Shown here piece by piece: positions 1 through 8,020 of a stretch of 34,456 nt of DNA; positions within the stretch are counted from its first letter, which is position 1, and each line of letters starts with the position of its first letter. The notes under the pieces were generated by a model. That model did no database searches. It was not told where the DNA came from and saw only the letters and a list, made by a program, of their open reading frames with translations. This DNA comes from Bacteroidota bacterium. Lineage in GTDB: Bacteria > Bacteroidota > Bacteroidia > JABEUT01. A program made the position numbers and the translations under genes. The DNA lies in NCBI GenBank assembly GCA_013289395.1, contig JABCZY010000011.1:1-34456 (forward strand), in the 5' to 3' direction.

Positions 1-1146
1 GCCATCAACAAATTTCTTTGGCTGATTTGCATAGTACTTATATATAACCTTCGAAATACCTACGTTCGATGACATTTCAAATGCACGTTGCACAGTTACC
101 CAACCCGATACATCGTGTTCAGCATCATGCATTACACGGTCAGCATATTGGTGTGTACCATTTTCAAGATTTATGGTGTCGCTATTATTTACATAACCAT
201 CTTCCATTGCTACTATTAAAGAAGAGAGCTTGAAGGTTGAACCTGGCTCTGCAGCTTCGCCCAATGCGTAGTTATATGACTCCTCGTATTTTTCAGCAGA
301 ATCTTTTCGCGCTAAATTGGCAGCAGCCAGTACACGGCCAGTCTTCACTTCCATAAGCACAACACAACCATGGTCTGCATGGTGCTTTATAAGTTGCTCA
401 CGCAAAGAAGTTTCGGCAACATCCTGATAATTGATATTAATAGTAGATACTACATCTTCTCCGTTTTGTGGTTGAACATCATCATCCGTATTAATAGGAA
501 CACGAACACCACCTGCTAATTTTTCCATTAATATGCGTCCGCTATCACCTCTTAAGTATTCGTCAAATGCACCTTCAAGGCCCACGCTGATATTGTCGCG
601 TGTATATCCTATTGTACGTTCTGCCAGGTCACGGAAAGGCAATTCCCGTTTGTAATTCTGTTCAACTATCATTCCACCTTTATTCCTGCCCAGGCGGAGA
701 AGAGGGAAATGTTTTACTTTTTGCAGCTGCTCGTACGATGCAGCTTTGTGCAACAACACATATCTTGAATCGGCTGAACGTGCACTCTTTAGCAACCTGT
801 AATACTCGTCAGCTGATTTATCTTTAAATAATTGCGCGAAGCAACGGCTGAGTGAATCAATTTTAGAATTGAACAACTCATCCGTGAGGTAATCAGTATT
901 TACATCCATCGCCACATCATAGTATGGTAATGATGTTGCAAGCAAATTACCATCGGCAGCGTAAATATTTCCACGCATGGCCTCAATGGTAACATAACCT
1001 GTGGTCATGTTGGCAGCCGTAGCTTTCCACTTACTTCCCTGCACATACTGTATTGTTATTATCCTTGCGATAATAACAACACCCAATATGCACATTGATG
1101 CATATAAGAGGTACGTACGGAGCAATGTGCTTTTTCTCGCTTCCAT
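1..1146 (-). CDS. ftsI: Penicillin-binding protein, FtsI/PBP3 type (3' end beyond window)
   Basis: Septal peptidoglycan transpeptidase. The frame is open from the ATG at 1146 to the window edge, 382 codons, so the C-terminus is missing. An N-terminal membrane anchor lies at about residues 11-29, followed by a PBP dimerisation-type region. The transpeptidase domain shows the active-site tetrad STFK (catalytic Ser303, preceded by EPG) and the second motif SSN (359-361). The third motif (KTG) would lie outside the window. The start codon abuts the ftsL stop with no gap, so the two are translationally coupled in the mraZ-rsmH-ftsL-ftsI order of division/cell-wall clusters. Family and domain are certain; choosing FtsI over another class B PBP rests on the gene order. 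Confidence 0.93.
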   Translation of the reverse strand, partial: MEARKSTLLRTYLLYASMCILGVVIIARIITIQYVQGSKWKATAANMTTGYVTIEAMRGNIYAADGNLLATSLPYYDVAMDVNTDYLTDELFNSKIDSLSRCFAQLFKDKSADEYYRLLKSARSADSRYVLLHKAASYEQLQKVKHFPLLRLGRNKGGMIVEQNYKRELPFRDLAERTIGYTRDNISVGLEGAFDEYLRGDSGRILMEKLAGGVRVPINTDDDVQPQNGEDVVSTININYQDVAETSLREQLIKHHADHGCVVLMEVKTGRVLAAANLARKDSAEKYEESYNYALGEAAEPGSTFKLSSLIVAMEDGYVNNSDTINLENGTHQYADRVMHDAEHDVSGWVTVQRAFEMSSNVGISKVIYKYYANQPKKFVDG

Positions 1147-1596
1147 TTATTTACTTGCTACTTTATTATCAATTACAATTTTATCGGGCGGTATAACCGA
1201 TTCCTTCAAACCCATCTTTGCTGTTGCCCTTGCCACTTCCGATTCCTTACTCAGGTACATCAGCTTTGCTTCTGCTATCTGAAACTGGGTATTCAATTCT
1301 TTTATCTGGGTGTTCAAGGTATCGAGCTCCCTGTCTTTTCCCTGTGCGAAGTATCCGTTAGCGATATATAACAAGCATAGGAATGCAACAAAAAACAAGA
1401 AAGGCATTTGCTTGAGCGTATTATCAGAAATAAGAAAACGCCCGCTTACAACAGAAGAAACCGTACGCCCAACCGCATTACCCTTTTTAGTGGTAGCAGG
1501 TTCAGGGGCAGCTTCAACTGCTTCAGGAGCGGAATTCAACATTTCCTCCTTTGCCTTTTGTTCCTGGTCTAATTCTATTTTTAACCTGTTCTTCAT
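1147..1596 (-). CDS. ftsL: FtsL-like cell division protein
   Basis: A 149-residue bitopic membrane protein expected to form the divisome FtsQLB-type subcomplex that controls FtsW/FtsI. The N-terminal cytoplasmic part (1-63) is charged with an Ala/Pro/Glu-rich stretch. One transmembrane helix lies at about 65-84, and a Leu/Gln/Glu-rich segment at about 88-125 looks like a periplasmic coiled coil. FtsL is poorly conserved in sequence; the call uses size, topology and position between rsmH and ftsI, which is where Bacteroidota carry their FtsL-like protein. It starts directly after the rsmH stop and ends directly before the ftsI start. Confidence 0.85.
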   Translation of the reverse strand: MKNRLKIELDQEQKAKEEMLNSAPEAVEAAPEPATTKKGNAVGRTVSSVVSGRFLISDNTLKQMPFLFFVAFLCLLYIANGYFAQGKDRELDTLNTQIKELNTQFQIAEAKLMYLSKESEVARATAKMGLKESVIPPDKIVIDNKVASK

Positions 1597-2505
1597 TTAC
1601 AATTTTTCTGCAATTCTCATTTTAGCGCTGCGTGCCCTGCTATTTTCGGTTATCTCTTCTTCGTTTGGCAGTATTGGCTTTTTGGTAATCGGCTCCATAG
1701 TCCTTAAATCGTGCCCGTACATATTTTTTTGCGGTATGCCTTCAAAATTTCCGCTGCGCATAAAGTTCTTTACCAACCTGTCTTCTAACGAGTGATAGGA
1801 TATAACCACAAGCCTTCCGCCTTTGTTCAACATAGTATCGCTCTGGCGTAATAGATCTTTCAGCGCATCTACTTCTTCATTCAATTCAATTCGCAATGAC
1901 TGAAACACTTGCGCCAAATACCTGTGTGCAGTTTGCGGAGGCGTACAAGGCTTAATAGCTTCTATCAGGTCACCGGTTGTGCGTATATGCTTAACTGTTC
2001 TTGCCTTTTCAAGCACACGAGAAAGATTTGCCGCATTGGTTATTTCCCCATACTCAGAAAACATTTTTTGCAGTTTACCAGCCGGATATGTATTGATTAT
2101 GTATGCAGCTGTAAGTGCTGACTCACTATTCATACGCATATCAAGCGGAGCATCAAAACGCGTAGAAAAACCTCTTTCAGGTGTATCTATCTGGTGCGAT
2201 GAAATACCAAGGTCCGCCAATATGCCATCTACCTTATCGATGCCCTTAGCGCTTAATTGCGCTGCCAGGTAACGGAAATTCGAATGCAGAATAGTTAAAC
2301 GTGAATCGGAATTACTGTTTGCAAGCGCATCCTTATCCTGATCGAAAGCTATAACGCGGCCGTTTTTAAGTTTCTCAAGTATTGCGTTGGTGTGTCCTCC
2401 TCCTCCGTAAGTAGCGTCGACGTATATTCCTCCATCTGTGATGTTTAACCCATTGATGCTTTCGCTCAGAAGCACCGGCCTATGATACATCTCCAATACT
2501 GTCAT
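1597..2505 (-). CDS. rsmH: 16S rRNA (cytosine-1402-N4)-methyltransferase RsmH
   Basis: S-adenosylmethionine-dependent methyltransferase acting on C1402 of 16S rRNA in the ribosomal P site. At 302 residues it is of normal length. It shows the glycine-rich SAM loop (DATYGGGGHT, about 30-39), the GILADLGISS motif (about 94-103) and the C-terminal ISYHSLEDR motif typical of RsmH/MraW. The start chosen at 2505 overlaps the end of mraZ by 26 nt. An in-frame ATG at 2490 (protein beginning MYHRPVLL) resembles family N-termini equally well and would cut the overlap to 11 nt. Either way mraZ and rsmH are translationally coupled. Confidence 0.97.
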   Translation of the reverse strand: MTVLEMYHRPVLLSESINGLNITDGGIYVDATYGGGGHTNAILEKLKNGRVIAFDQDKDALANSNSDSRLTILHSNFRYLAAQLSAKGIDKVDGILADLGISSHQIDTPERGFSTRFDAPLDMRMNSESALTAAYIINTYPAGKLQKMFSEYGEITNAANLSRVLEKARTVKHIRTTGDLIEAIKPCTPPQTAHRYLAQVFQSLRIELNEEVDALKDLLRQSDTMLNKGGRLVVISYHSLEDRLVKNFMRSGNFEGIPQKNMYGHDLRTMEPITKKPILPNEEEITENSRARSAKMRIAEKL

Positions 2506-2953
2506 TTGGTAGTTTACCCATTACTTCTTCTGCAAGGGCAGCAAAATCATCAGCGCCCTGCTTCATGTATTTATCGTATTCCTGTTTCGACCATATTTCA
2601 ATTCTGTTCGAGAAACCGAACAGCACCGATGTTTTATCAACCCCTGCAAACTGCATAAGTGGCTTAGGCAACAGCAAACGGCCTGAACTATCAAGCTCAA
2701 CTTCGGTCGCACCGTTATTGAATTTTCTTACGAACTCACGGTTCTTTTGAACGTACAGGTTCAGTGAATTAAGGCGGGCAGTTTCCTTATCCCACTCCTT
2801 ACGCGGCCACAGGTTAAGCTGTTTTTCAAGCCCGCGGTTAACAACAAATCGCTTTTGCTCTTTAGCAGGCAATTGCTTCTTGAACCCGACAGGAAGCATG
2901 AGCCTTCCCTTCTCGTCCAATTTGCATTCGTATTCCCCGATCAAAGCTGCCAC
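2480..2953 (-). CDS. mraZ: Transcriptional regulator MraZ
   Basis: A 157-residue protein with two SpoVT-AbrB-like swapped-hairpin halves, recognisable by CKLDEKGRLMLP near the N-terminus and ELDSSGRLLLP in the second half. MraZ proteins form ring-shaped oligomers and bind repeated TGGGN boxes upstream of their own operon, usually repressing the division/cell-wall cluster. It is the first gene of that cluster here, and a matching operator lies upstream at 2995-3019, so autoregulation can be inferred from sequence. Confidence 0.97.
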   Translation of the reverse strand: MAALIGEYECKLDEKGRLMLPVGFKKQLPAKEQKRFVVNRGLEKQLNLWPRKEWDKETARLNSLNLYVQKNREFVRKFNNGATEVELDSSGRLLLPKPLMQFAGVDKTSVLFGFSNRIEIWSKQEYDKYMKQGADDFAALAEEVMGKLPNDSIGDVS

Positions 2954-2976
2954 AATAGGTTGTTTTTATTGAGTTG

Positions 2977-2984
2977 TAAAAGTA
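2977..2984 (-). promoter_or_regulatory. Possible -7 promoter box of the mraZ operon
   Basis: On the minus strand this reads TACTTTTA, one mismatch from the Bacteroidota -7 consensus TAnnTTTG. It lies just downstream of the MraZ operator and 23 nt before the mraZ ATG, so a bound MraZ ring would sit immediately upstream of or over the promoter. Confidence 0.4.
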
Positions 2985-2994
2985 GTGAAAAAAT

Positions 2995-3019
2995 TCCCAC
3001 ATTTTACCACATTTTCCCA
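2995..3019 (-). promoter_or_regulatory. MraZ operator, three TGGGN-type repeats
   Basis: Read on the minus strand, the sites are TGGGA, TGGTA and TGGGA, each separated by the same 5-nt spacer AAATG, giving an exact 10-bp period (boxes at 3015-3019, 3005-3009 and 2995-2999). This matches the known MraZ-binding arrangement TGGGN(N5)TGGGN(N5)TGGGN. It ends 42 nt upstream of the mraZ start. Confidence 0.9.
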
Positions 3020-3215
3020 CTTTGTTGAAAACTTTAATTAATCGTTAAATTTTCGTGAACAGGAAATGTTTTTATGTCGCCCAATTGATAAGGAATTGAA
3101 GGGAAACCGGGCCATGAAAACGTTATTAACTATTCGGTGGGAGAAAAATGAAAATGTTCAAAAGAACAAGACGATTTTTAGTAAAAACCTGAAAAAAGGC
3201 CGAGTAAAATCAGAA

Positions 3216-3255
3216 CGGGAAAATCTGCAGGGGGAAAATGTGGGAAACCGTGTAA
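3216..3255 (+). promoter_or_regulatory. Second MraZ-box-like cluster
   Basis: On the plus strand GGGGA (3231-3235), spacer AAATG, TGGGA (3241-3245), spacer AACCG, then a weak TGTAA (3251-3255) keep the 10-bp period. A CGGGA at 3216-3220 lies 15 bp before the first. The AAATG spacer is identical to that in the bona fide operator upstream of mraZ. It sits 36 nt upstream of the -7 box of the acyltransferase gene. Only one box is a perfect TGGGN, so the assignment is tentative. Confidence 0.4.
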
Positions 3256-3290
3256 GAAGCAATGGTAATTTTCTGCCAAAAACATTTTCT

Positions 3291-3298
3291 TATCTTTG
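3291..3298 (+). promoter_or_regulatory. -7 promoter box (TAnnTTTG) of the acyltransferase cassette
   Basis: The sequence is TATCTTTG, an exact match to the Bacteroidota sigma-ABfr -7 consensus, 24 nt before the ATG at 3323. Its final TTG is in frame with the gene and could be mistaken for a start codon; promoter position argues for the ATG at 3323. Confidence 0.65.
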
Positions 3299-3322
3299 TT
3301 CAAAGCAGATTCAAGAGTGGCT

Positions 3323-4174
3323 ATGTTGCAGATAAATGTAGATGAGTTACTACGAACTAAAGCTTCAAAAGCTTACAGGTTCATTCCACGTTTCCTTATC
3401 AATTATGTTCGAAGAACTATTCATGAAGGCGAGATAAATAAATTTCTTGCCGAGAATGAAAATACCAGAGGGATTGCTTTTGTAGATGGAGCGCTGGCCA
3501 GTATGGGCGCCAATGTATCTATTGAAGGAATTGAAAACATCCCGAAAACGGGTGGATACATTTTTGCGGCTAATCACCCGCTTGGCGGGCTCGATGGCCT
3601 AGCTATTATAAACTCTATTGCTAAGGTTCGAACCGATATAAAATTCTTTGTGAATGAAATATTGCTCAACCTTAAAAACCTTGATGACATTCTTGTTCCC
3701 GTTAACATAAACGGCAATAGTACCCGTCCGATGTTGGAATTGGTTGATAACATATACAAGTCTGATAATGCTATTCCTATTTTTCCCGCGGGGCTTGTAT
3801 CACGCCGCCAGCCCGATAAAAGTATTAAAGACCTTCGCTGGAAAAAAAGCTTTATAACCAAAGCCAAGGACTACAAAAAAGATATTATTCCAATATGGGT
3901 TGAAGGCAGAAACTCAAACTTCTTCTACAACTTTGCCATGTGGCGAAAAAGGCTCGGAATCAAGGTGAATATTGAAATGTTCTTTTTACCGGATGAGATG
4001 TTTGGCCAGCGAAACAAGCGCATTGTGCTCCATTTTGGAAAACCCGTTTCTTTCACTACCTTTATGGAATGTAACAACGATGCAAAAATGGCCATTATGT
4101 TCCAGGATGCATTATATGATAAAAAAGAAAAAATAGTAAACGAGACTTTATTTACCAGCCCCATAAAATTATAA
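3323..4174 (+). CDS. PlsC-like lysophospholipid/aminolipid O-acyltransferase (GlsA/OlsA-like)
   Basis: A 283-residue membrane-associated acyltransferase of the LPLAT/PlsC superfamily. The catalytic NHxxxxD motif is NHPLGGLD at residues 84-91, and a substrate-binding motif FPAGLVSRR follows at about 153-161. Members with this NHPLGG-D signature include OlsA/GlsA-type enzymes that add the second, ester-linked acyl chain to lyso-ornithine or lyso-glycine lipids. It lies 21 nt upstream of an OlsB/GlsB-like N-acyltransferase, the partner that makes the lyso-lipid, which supports that role over ordinary phosphatidic acid synthesis. The ATG at 3323 is preferred to an in-frame TTG at 3296, because that TTG belongs to the promoter box. 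Confidence 0.8.
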   Translation: MLQINVDELLRTKASKAYRFIPRFLINYVRRTIHEGEINKFLAENENTRGIAFVDGALASMGANVSIEGIENIPKTGGYIFAANHPLGGLDGLAIINSIAKVRTDIKFFVNEILLNLKNLDDILVPVNINGNSTRPMLELVDNIYKSDNAIPIFPAGLVSRRQPDKSIKDLRWKKSFITKAKDYKKDIIPIWVEGRNSNFFYNFAMWRKRLGIKVNIEMFFLPDEMFGQRNKRIVLHFGKPVSFTTFMECNNDAKMAIMFQDALYDKKEKIVNETLFTSPIKL

Positions 4175-4195
4175 TACGCTAAACGATACGCAAGC

Positions 4196-5146
4196 ATGCA
4201 ACCCATCATCCCACCCGTTCCGGCCAATGTGCTGGCCTCTGAACTTACCCGCGACAAGTTTGTACGTAATACCAATTACGGCAAGAATGAAATTTATATT
4301 GTTACCTACCACAACTCACCAAATGTAGTAAAGGAAATTGGCCGCTTACGTGAACTCACGTTCCGCTATGCAGGTGGTGGCACAGGCAAGGCTATGGACC
4401 TTGATGAATTTGACACCGGCGAAAAACCATACAAGCAATTGATTGTATGGAGCCCTGAAGACAAGGCTATTGTTGGCTCTTATCGTTTTCTGCGTTGCAG
4501 AGATGCACAGGTAAAGCATGATGTAATACAATTAGCAACCGTAGAGCTATTTGATTTCAGTGCTAAGTTTTTAAAAGACTATTACCCTACCACAATAGAA
4601 TTGGGTCGCTCTTTTGTACAACCCGATTATCAACCTTCTTCTACAAACCGTAAGGGTTTATTTTCATTAGATAATTTGTGGGATGGCCTTGGTGCACTGG
4701 TGGTTGACAACCCCGATATGAAATACTTTTTTGGAAAAGTTACTATGTACAGGCATTTTAATGTGCGTGCACGTGATATGATATTATATTTCATGCAACA
4801 CTATTTCCCGAATAAAGAGAACCTGGTGGTGCCGCTCGATCCGCTGCCATTGAACCATGATATGTACAGATTCGCATCGAAATTAAAAGATAAAGATTAT
4901 AAAGAAGGACATGCTATACTTAACCAGTCTGTGCGTGCATTGGGAGAAAATATTCCTCCGCTGGTAAACTCATACATGAACCTTTCATCGACCATGAAAA
5001 CTTTTGGCACATGCCTTAATCCTGAATTTGGTGGTGTTGAAGAGACCGGAATCCTGGTGACCATACCTGATATTTATCCAAGCAAAAAGGAAAGACATAT
5101 TGACTCTTACCTGAAGCAAAAGGAAAAATATAAAATGCATTCTTAA
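4196..5146 (+). CDS. OlsB/GlsB-like GNAT N-acyltransferase
   Basis: A 316-residue GNAT-fold protein of the ornithine-lipid N-acyltransferase / 'putative hemolysin' family. Recognisable elements are the LRELTFRYAGGGTG segment with the following DLDEFD acidic motif, and the ELGRSFVQPDYQ and LWDGLGA segments further on. Known relatives (OlsB, and GlsB of Bacteroides) transfer a 3-hydroxyacyl group from acyl carrier protein to the amino group of ornithine or glycine. It sits between the O-acyltransferase (21-nt gap) and the hydroxylase (11-nt gap), presumably as one transcript. Sequence alone cannot say which amino acid is used; glycine is the commoner choice in this phylum. Confidence 0.8.
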   Translation: MQPIIPPVPANVLASELTRDKFVRNTNYGKNEIYIVTYHNSPNVVKEIGRLRELTFRYAGGGTGKAMDLDEFDTGEKPYKQLIVWSPEDKAIVGSYRFLRCRDAQVKHDVIQLATVELFDFSAKFLKDYYPTTIELGRSFVQPDYQPSSTNRKGLFSLDNLWDGLGALVVDNPDMKYFFGKVTMYRHFNVRARDMILYFMQHYFPNKENLVVPLDPLPLNHDMYRFASKLKDKDYKEGHAILNQSVRALGENIPPLVNSYMNLSSTMKTFGTCLNPEFGGVEETGILVTIPDIYPSKKERHIDSYLKQKEKYKMHS

Positions 5147-5157
5147 TAGATGATGCA

Positions 5158-5898
5158 ATGAGCCCAAAGCTATGGTTTGGTTCAAGCATGCGCCCTTACC
5201 CGGAAGATGAACCGCCATTTTATAAGCCTGAAAGCTTTACCTGGGCCAAGCATTTTGAAGAGAACTGGGCCATTATTAAAGAAGAGGTAGCACCGTTTAT
5301 TGCCGAAAAGGCAATTAAAAAAAATGCAGACTCTTTGCTTTATGAGCATTTTTCAGATGATCCGAAATGGAGTAAGCTTTACCTTTTCTGGGGCGCAAGA
5401 GTTTCAAATGACTTGCAGAAATGCAAAGTATTAAGCGGTCTTTTAAAGGAAATACCCGGCCTGGTTTCTGTTATGATAAGTTGCCTTGAATCGAATGCAA
5501 CTATACCGGAACATTCGGGCGATACCAATGGAACTATGCGTTGCCATTTTGGAATTGAAACCCCGGAAGGTTCACCTGATTGCACCCTAAAGGTAGGTGG
5601 TGAAGAGCAATATTACCGTAATGGAAAGTGGATAATGTTTAACGACGGGCATAAACATTCAAGCTGGAACAAAACAAACCAACGGCGTGTAATTTTCATT
5701 CTTGACGTAATACGGCCTGAGTTTATGCATAAGAAGAACATGATATGTGCTTTTATACTTACCCGATACGCATCATATTACTATAACCGTTCTAAGATTA
5801 TACACAACAGCCCAGCTTTTATAAAAACAATATTGTTTGGAATTGTGCTAAGTACAGTATATATAGGTAAGCCCATTTATAATTTATTTAAACGGTAA
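5158..5898 (+). CDS. Aspartyl/asparaginyl beta-hydroxylase family protein (OlsC/LpxO-like)
   Basis: A 246-residue Fe(II)/2-oxoglutarate dioxygenase. The AspH-type motif pattern is intact: PEHSGDTN with iron ligand His119, followed by CHFG (His130), then FNDGHKHSSW with the second ligand most likely His167, and Arg176/Arg177 for 2-oxoglutarate in RRVIFILDV. A hydrophobic stretch at about 221-240 suggests C-terminal membrane attachment. This family includes LpxO (lipid A) and OlsC (ornithine-lipid acyl 2-hydroxylation). Being third in a cassette with two aminolipid acyltransferases, it is inferred to hydroxylate an acyl chain of that lipid. It converges on a sulfotransferase gene with only 3 nt between the stop codons. 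Confidence 0.82.
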   Translation: MSPKLWFGSSMRPYPEDEPPFYKPESFTWAKHFEENWAIIKEEVAPFIAEKAIKKNADSLLYEHFSDDPKWSKLYLFWGARVSNDLQKCKVLSGLLKEIPGLVSVMISCLESNATIPEHSGDTNGTMRCHFGIETPEGSPDCTLKVGGEEQYYRNGKWIMFNDGHKHSSWNKTNQRRVIFILDVIRPEFMHKKNMICAFILTRYASYYYNRSKIIHNSPAFIKTILFGIVLSTVYIGKPIYNLFKR

Positions 5899-5901
5899 GG
5901 C

Positions 5902-6954
5902 CTATTTCAATACATCGCCCCACTCCGGCTTTATATTATTGCTGGTTTTCTTTTTGAATTTCGAGTAAGCAGCATGTACTGAATACCTTGTATACCTGAA
6001 CCTGGTAAAAGCCAGCCATACCCTGTATATAATTTTCCATATTGCAATTCTGAATACAGGTGCAATTACTGCAGCTTCCGCATGCGGATATCCATATTGT
6101 TGCAAGGCATATTTCCCTGTTATCTTCTCAACAATTGCAATATCCTTCGGCTTCAGGTCTTTTTTCCATTTATCAATATTCACTTCGCTTATCGGCTCAA
6201 ACATAGTTCTCTTATTCTCCTCCAGTTCTACACCCTTAACTAAATATGTATCTTTTATTTCTTTGCGGTTTATATCCTTCATGGCTTCACTATATGGTAT
6301 CCCTAAAAAGCTACACACCTGCTTCATACTACCTTCAACATCTTTCACCATATCCTCGTAGTGCAAAGTAAAATAGCTGGAAGGTCTTTTACTTTTATTT
6401 TTCTCAATAATACGGTTAAACATCAGCCACTGCAGAGACATGTAAATACTATTCTTTATTTTGTAAGTGCGCAATGTACTCGCTACATTATCTCTAGGAT
6501 CGCGAATAAGGTGCACAAACTTTGCTTCAGGAAATACCTTTACCAACATGTGAATGAAGATAGCATAAAAAGGGTTTTTATCTGATAAAAGAACAATGTT
6601 CTCTTTATTCCCTTTCATATAATAATAAACCATTTTACAAGCCAAAGGATAATCGAGATATTCAAGTGCAGAAAGCAAAAATTCAGCTAGTTTTTGCCTG
6701 TCGGGCTTCCAGAACTCAGCAAAGTAAAATTCCGTATATAATAGGTCTACAAATAAATTAACATCTGCTTCCGTCCATTTTTGTTTTCTACCAAATCGCC
6801 TGGCATGCATTATAATAAACTTCGACTCGGGTGGGGCAACCACGTTAGGGTGCGAATTAAATAAGGACTGTAACAAGGTAGTGCCGGAACGCCCCTTCCC
6901 CAGTATGAAAACAAAGGGCATATTCCTGATACTATCTGCTTCTTCGCTTGTCAT
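5902..6954 (-). CDS. Sulfotransferase family protein (copy 2)
   Basis: A 350-residue PAPS-dependent sulfotransferase (Sulfotransfer_3-like). The 5'-phosphosulfate loop is GKGRSGTTLLQ (19-29) and the 3'-phosphate site is HLIRDPRDNVAS with Arg151 and Ser159. No signal peptide or obvious membrane segment is seen, so it is probably cytoplasmic. The start ATG overlaps the stop of the upstream paralogue (TAATG), showing translational coupling. The acceptor is unknown: glycans, lipids or peptides are all possible. It faces the aminolipid cassette tail to tail. Confidence 0.88.
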   Translation of the reverse strand: MTSEEADSIRNMPFVFILGKGRSGTTLLQSLFNSHPNVVAPPESKFIIMHARRFGRKQKWTEADVNLFVDLLYTEFYFAEFWKPDRQKLAEFLLSALEYLDYPLACKMVYYYMKGNKENIVLLSDKNPFYAIFIHMLVKVFPEAKFVHLIRDPRDNVASTLRTYKIKNSIYMSLQWLMFNRIIEKNKSKRPSSYFTLHYEDMVKDVEGSMKQVCSFLGIPYSEAMKDINRKEIKDTYLVKGVELEENKRTMFEPISEVNIDKWKKDLKPKDIAIVEKITGKYALQQYGYPHAEAAVIAPVFRIAIWKIIYRVWLAFTRFRYTRYSVHAAYSKFKKKTSNNIKPEWGDVLK

Positions 6955-8003
6955 TACCTTTTATAGAAAAAATTCACTACGTATTTCAAATAGGCACGAT
7001 GGAAAAGATATACTCCCCGATGCTTAAGTAACACATAAAAATATTTATTTATAAATGCATACTTTATCTTAACCACGATCATCTGTAGCCCACTTATTCT
7101 GAAGTCTTTTTTATCGATATCTTTTTTGTACCCGTATGTTTTATACGCATAATCTCCAGCCACAAATTCAGCTGCTTCCTGCTCTTCCACACTCATCTTA
7201 TCTTTCCATTCATCAACATATGATGTGCTAACTGGCTCAAACACTTTTTTATGAAAGCGATTGAATTCATGCTCATCCTTCTTTTTATAAAAACTGGGAA
7301 ATAGCTTTTCATTATGGCCTTCTATCATATTCTGTTCGAAGGGAATATCAAGAAAGCTGCAAACCTGTTTCATTATGCCCTCAGGGTCCTGAACCAAGGA
7401 TTCGTATGTAAGGCTGAACCATTGTGCAGGCGATTTACTCTTAACCGATTCAATATGCTTATTCACCCTCATCCACCTATAAGCCATATCGGCTATACTG
7501 AATTTAATTCGTACAATTCTTTTATGGCTTAGGATGTTTCCACGATAATCTCTCACAATATGAATAAACTTTGCCTGCGGAAATATTTCTTTCAGCTCAG
7601 GTAAAAACCTATAATATAATGGGTTCTTATCCATGTATATTTTAATGTCCTTCCCCGTCTTATCGAAATGCTGAAATACAATTTTGCATACTAAAGGGTA
7701 GCTCAGTTTTTCCTTAACGCTCACTAACGAATCATGTAATTCCTCTTTAGGTATATTCCAAAAGTTTACAAAAATCTTTTCCACGTAAAGTTCATCGCAA
7801 AAAGTCGTAATATCTTTTACCGTCCAGTTTTGTTTTTTGCCATATTTCAAATACAGCATTATAATAAACCTCGATTCAGGTGGGGCCAGTACATTGGAAT
7901 GGTTATTTAGCATTACCTGCAATAAGGTAGTGCCCGACCTTTCCTTTCCTATTACGAAATAGAGAGGGGTTTTATTGATCTTATCTATATCCAATTCCAC
8001 CAT
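6954..8003 (-). CDS. Sulfotransferase family protein (copy 1)
   Basis: A 349-residue paralogue of the next gene with the same layout: 5'-phosphosulfate loop GKERSGTTLLQ at 19-29, the PPES motif near 41-44, DKNP at about 125-128, and 3'-phosphate site RDYRGNILS with Arg151 and Ser159. Near-identical motif spacing with clear sequence divergence points to an old tandem duplication, so the two probably act on different acceptors. It is the first gene of the pair, with a TATTTTTG promoter box at 8021-8028. The substrate cannot be told from sequence. Confidence 0.88.
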   Translation of the reverse strand: MVELDIDKINKTPLYFVIGKERSGTTLLQVMLNNHSNVLAPPESRFIIMLYLKYGKKQNWTVKDITTFCDELYVEKIFVNFWNIPKEELHDSLVSVKEKLSYPLVCKIVFQHFDKTGKDIKIYMDKNPLYYRFLPELKEIFPQAKFIHIVRDYRGNILSHKRIVRIKFSIADMAYRWMRVNKHIESVKSKSPAQWFSLTYESLVQDPEGIMKQVCSFLDIPFEQNMIEGHNEKLFPSFYKKKDEHEFNRFHKKVFEPVSTSYVDEWKDKMSVEEQEAAEFVAGDYAYKTYGYKKDIDKKDFRISGLQMIVVKIKYAFINKYFYVLLKHRGVYLFHRAYLKYVVNFFYKR

Positions 8004-8020
8004 ATATTACTGTACGCTTA

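Larger units (their letters stand above)
3020..3322. other. Intergenic region between mraZ and the acyltransferase cassette
   Basis: About 300 bp, purine-rich on the plus strand, between two divergent operons. It holds the MraZ operator edge, a second operator-like cluster at 3216-3255 and the promoter box of the downstream cassette at 3291-3298. A short plus-strand open frame runs through it, but its Lys/Asn-rich product resembles nothing recognisable and it runs into the following gene, so no CDS is called. Confidence 0.6.

Noticed and set aside
3066-3335. 89-codon plus-strand open frame upstream of the acyltransferase gene
   Set aside because: It runs through the MraZ-box-like region and promoter box and into the next gene in another frame; product is Lys/Asn-rich with no recognisable motif.
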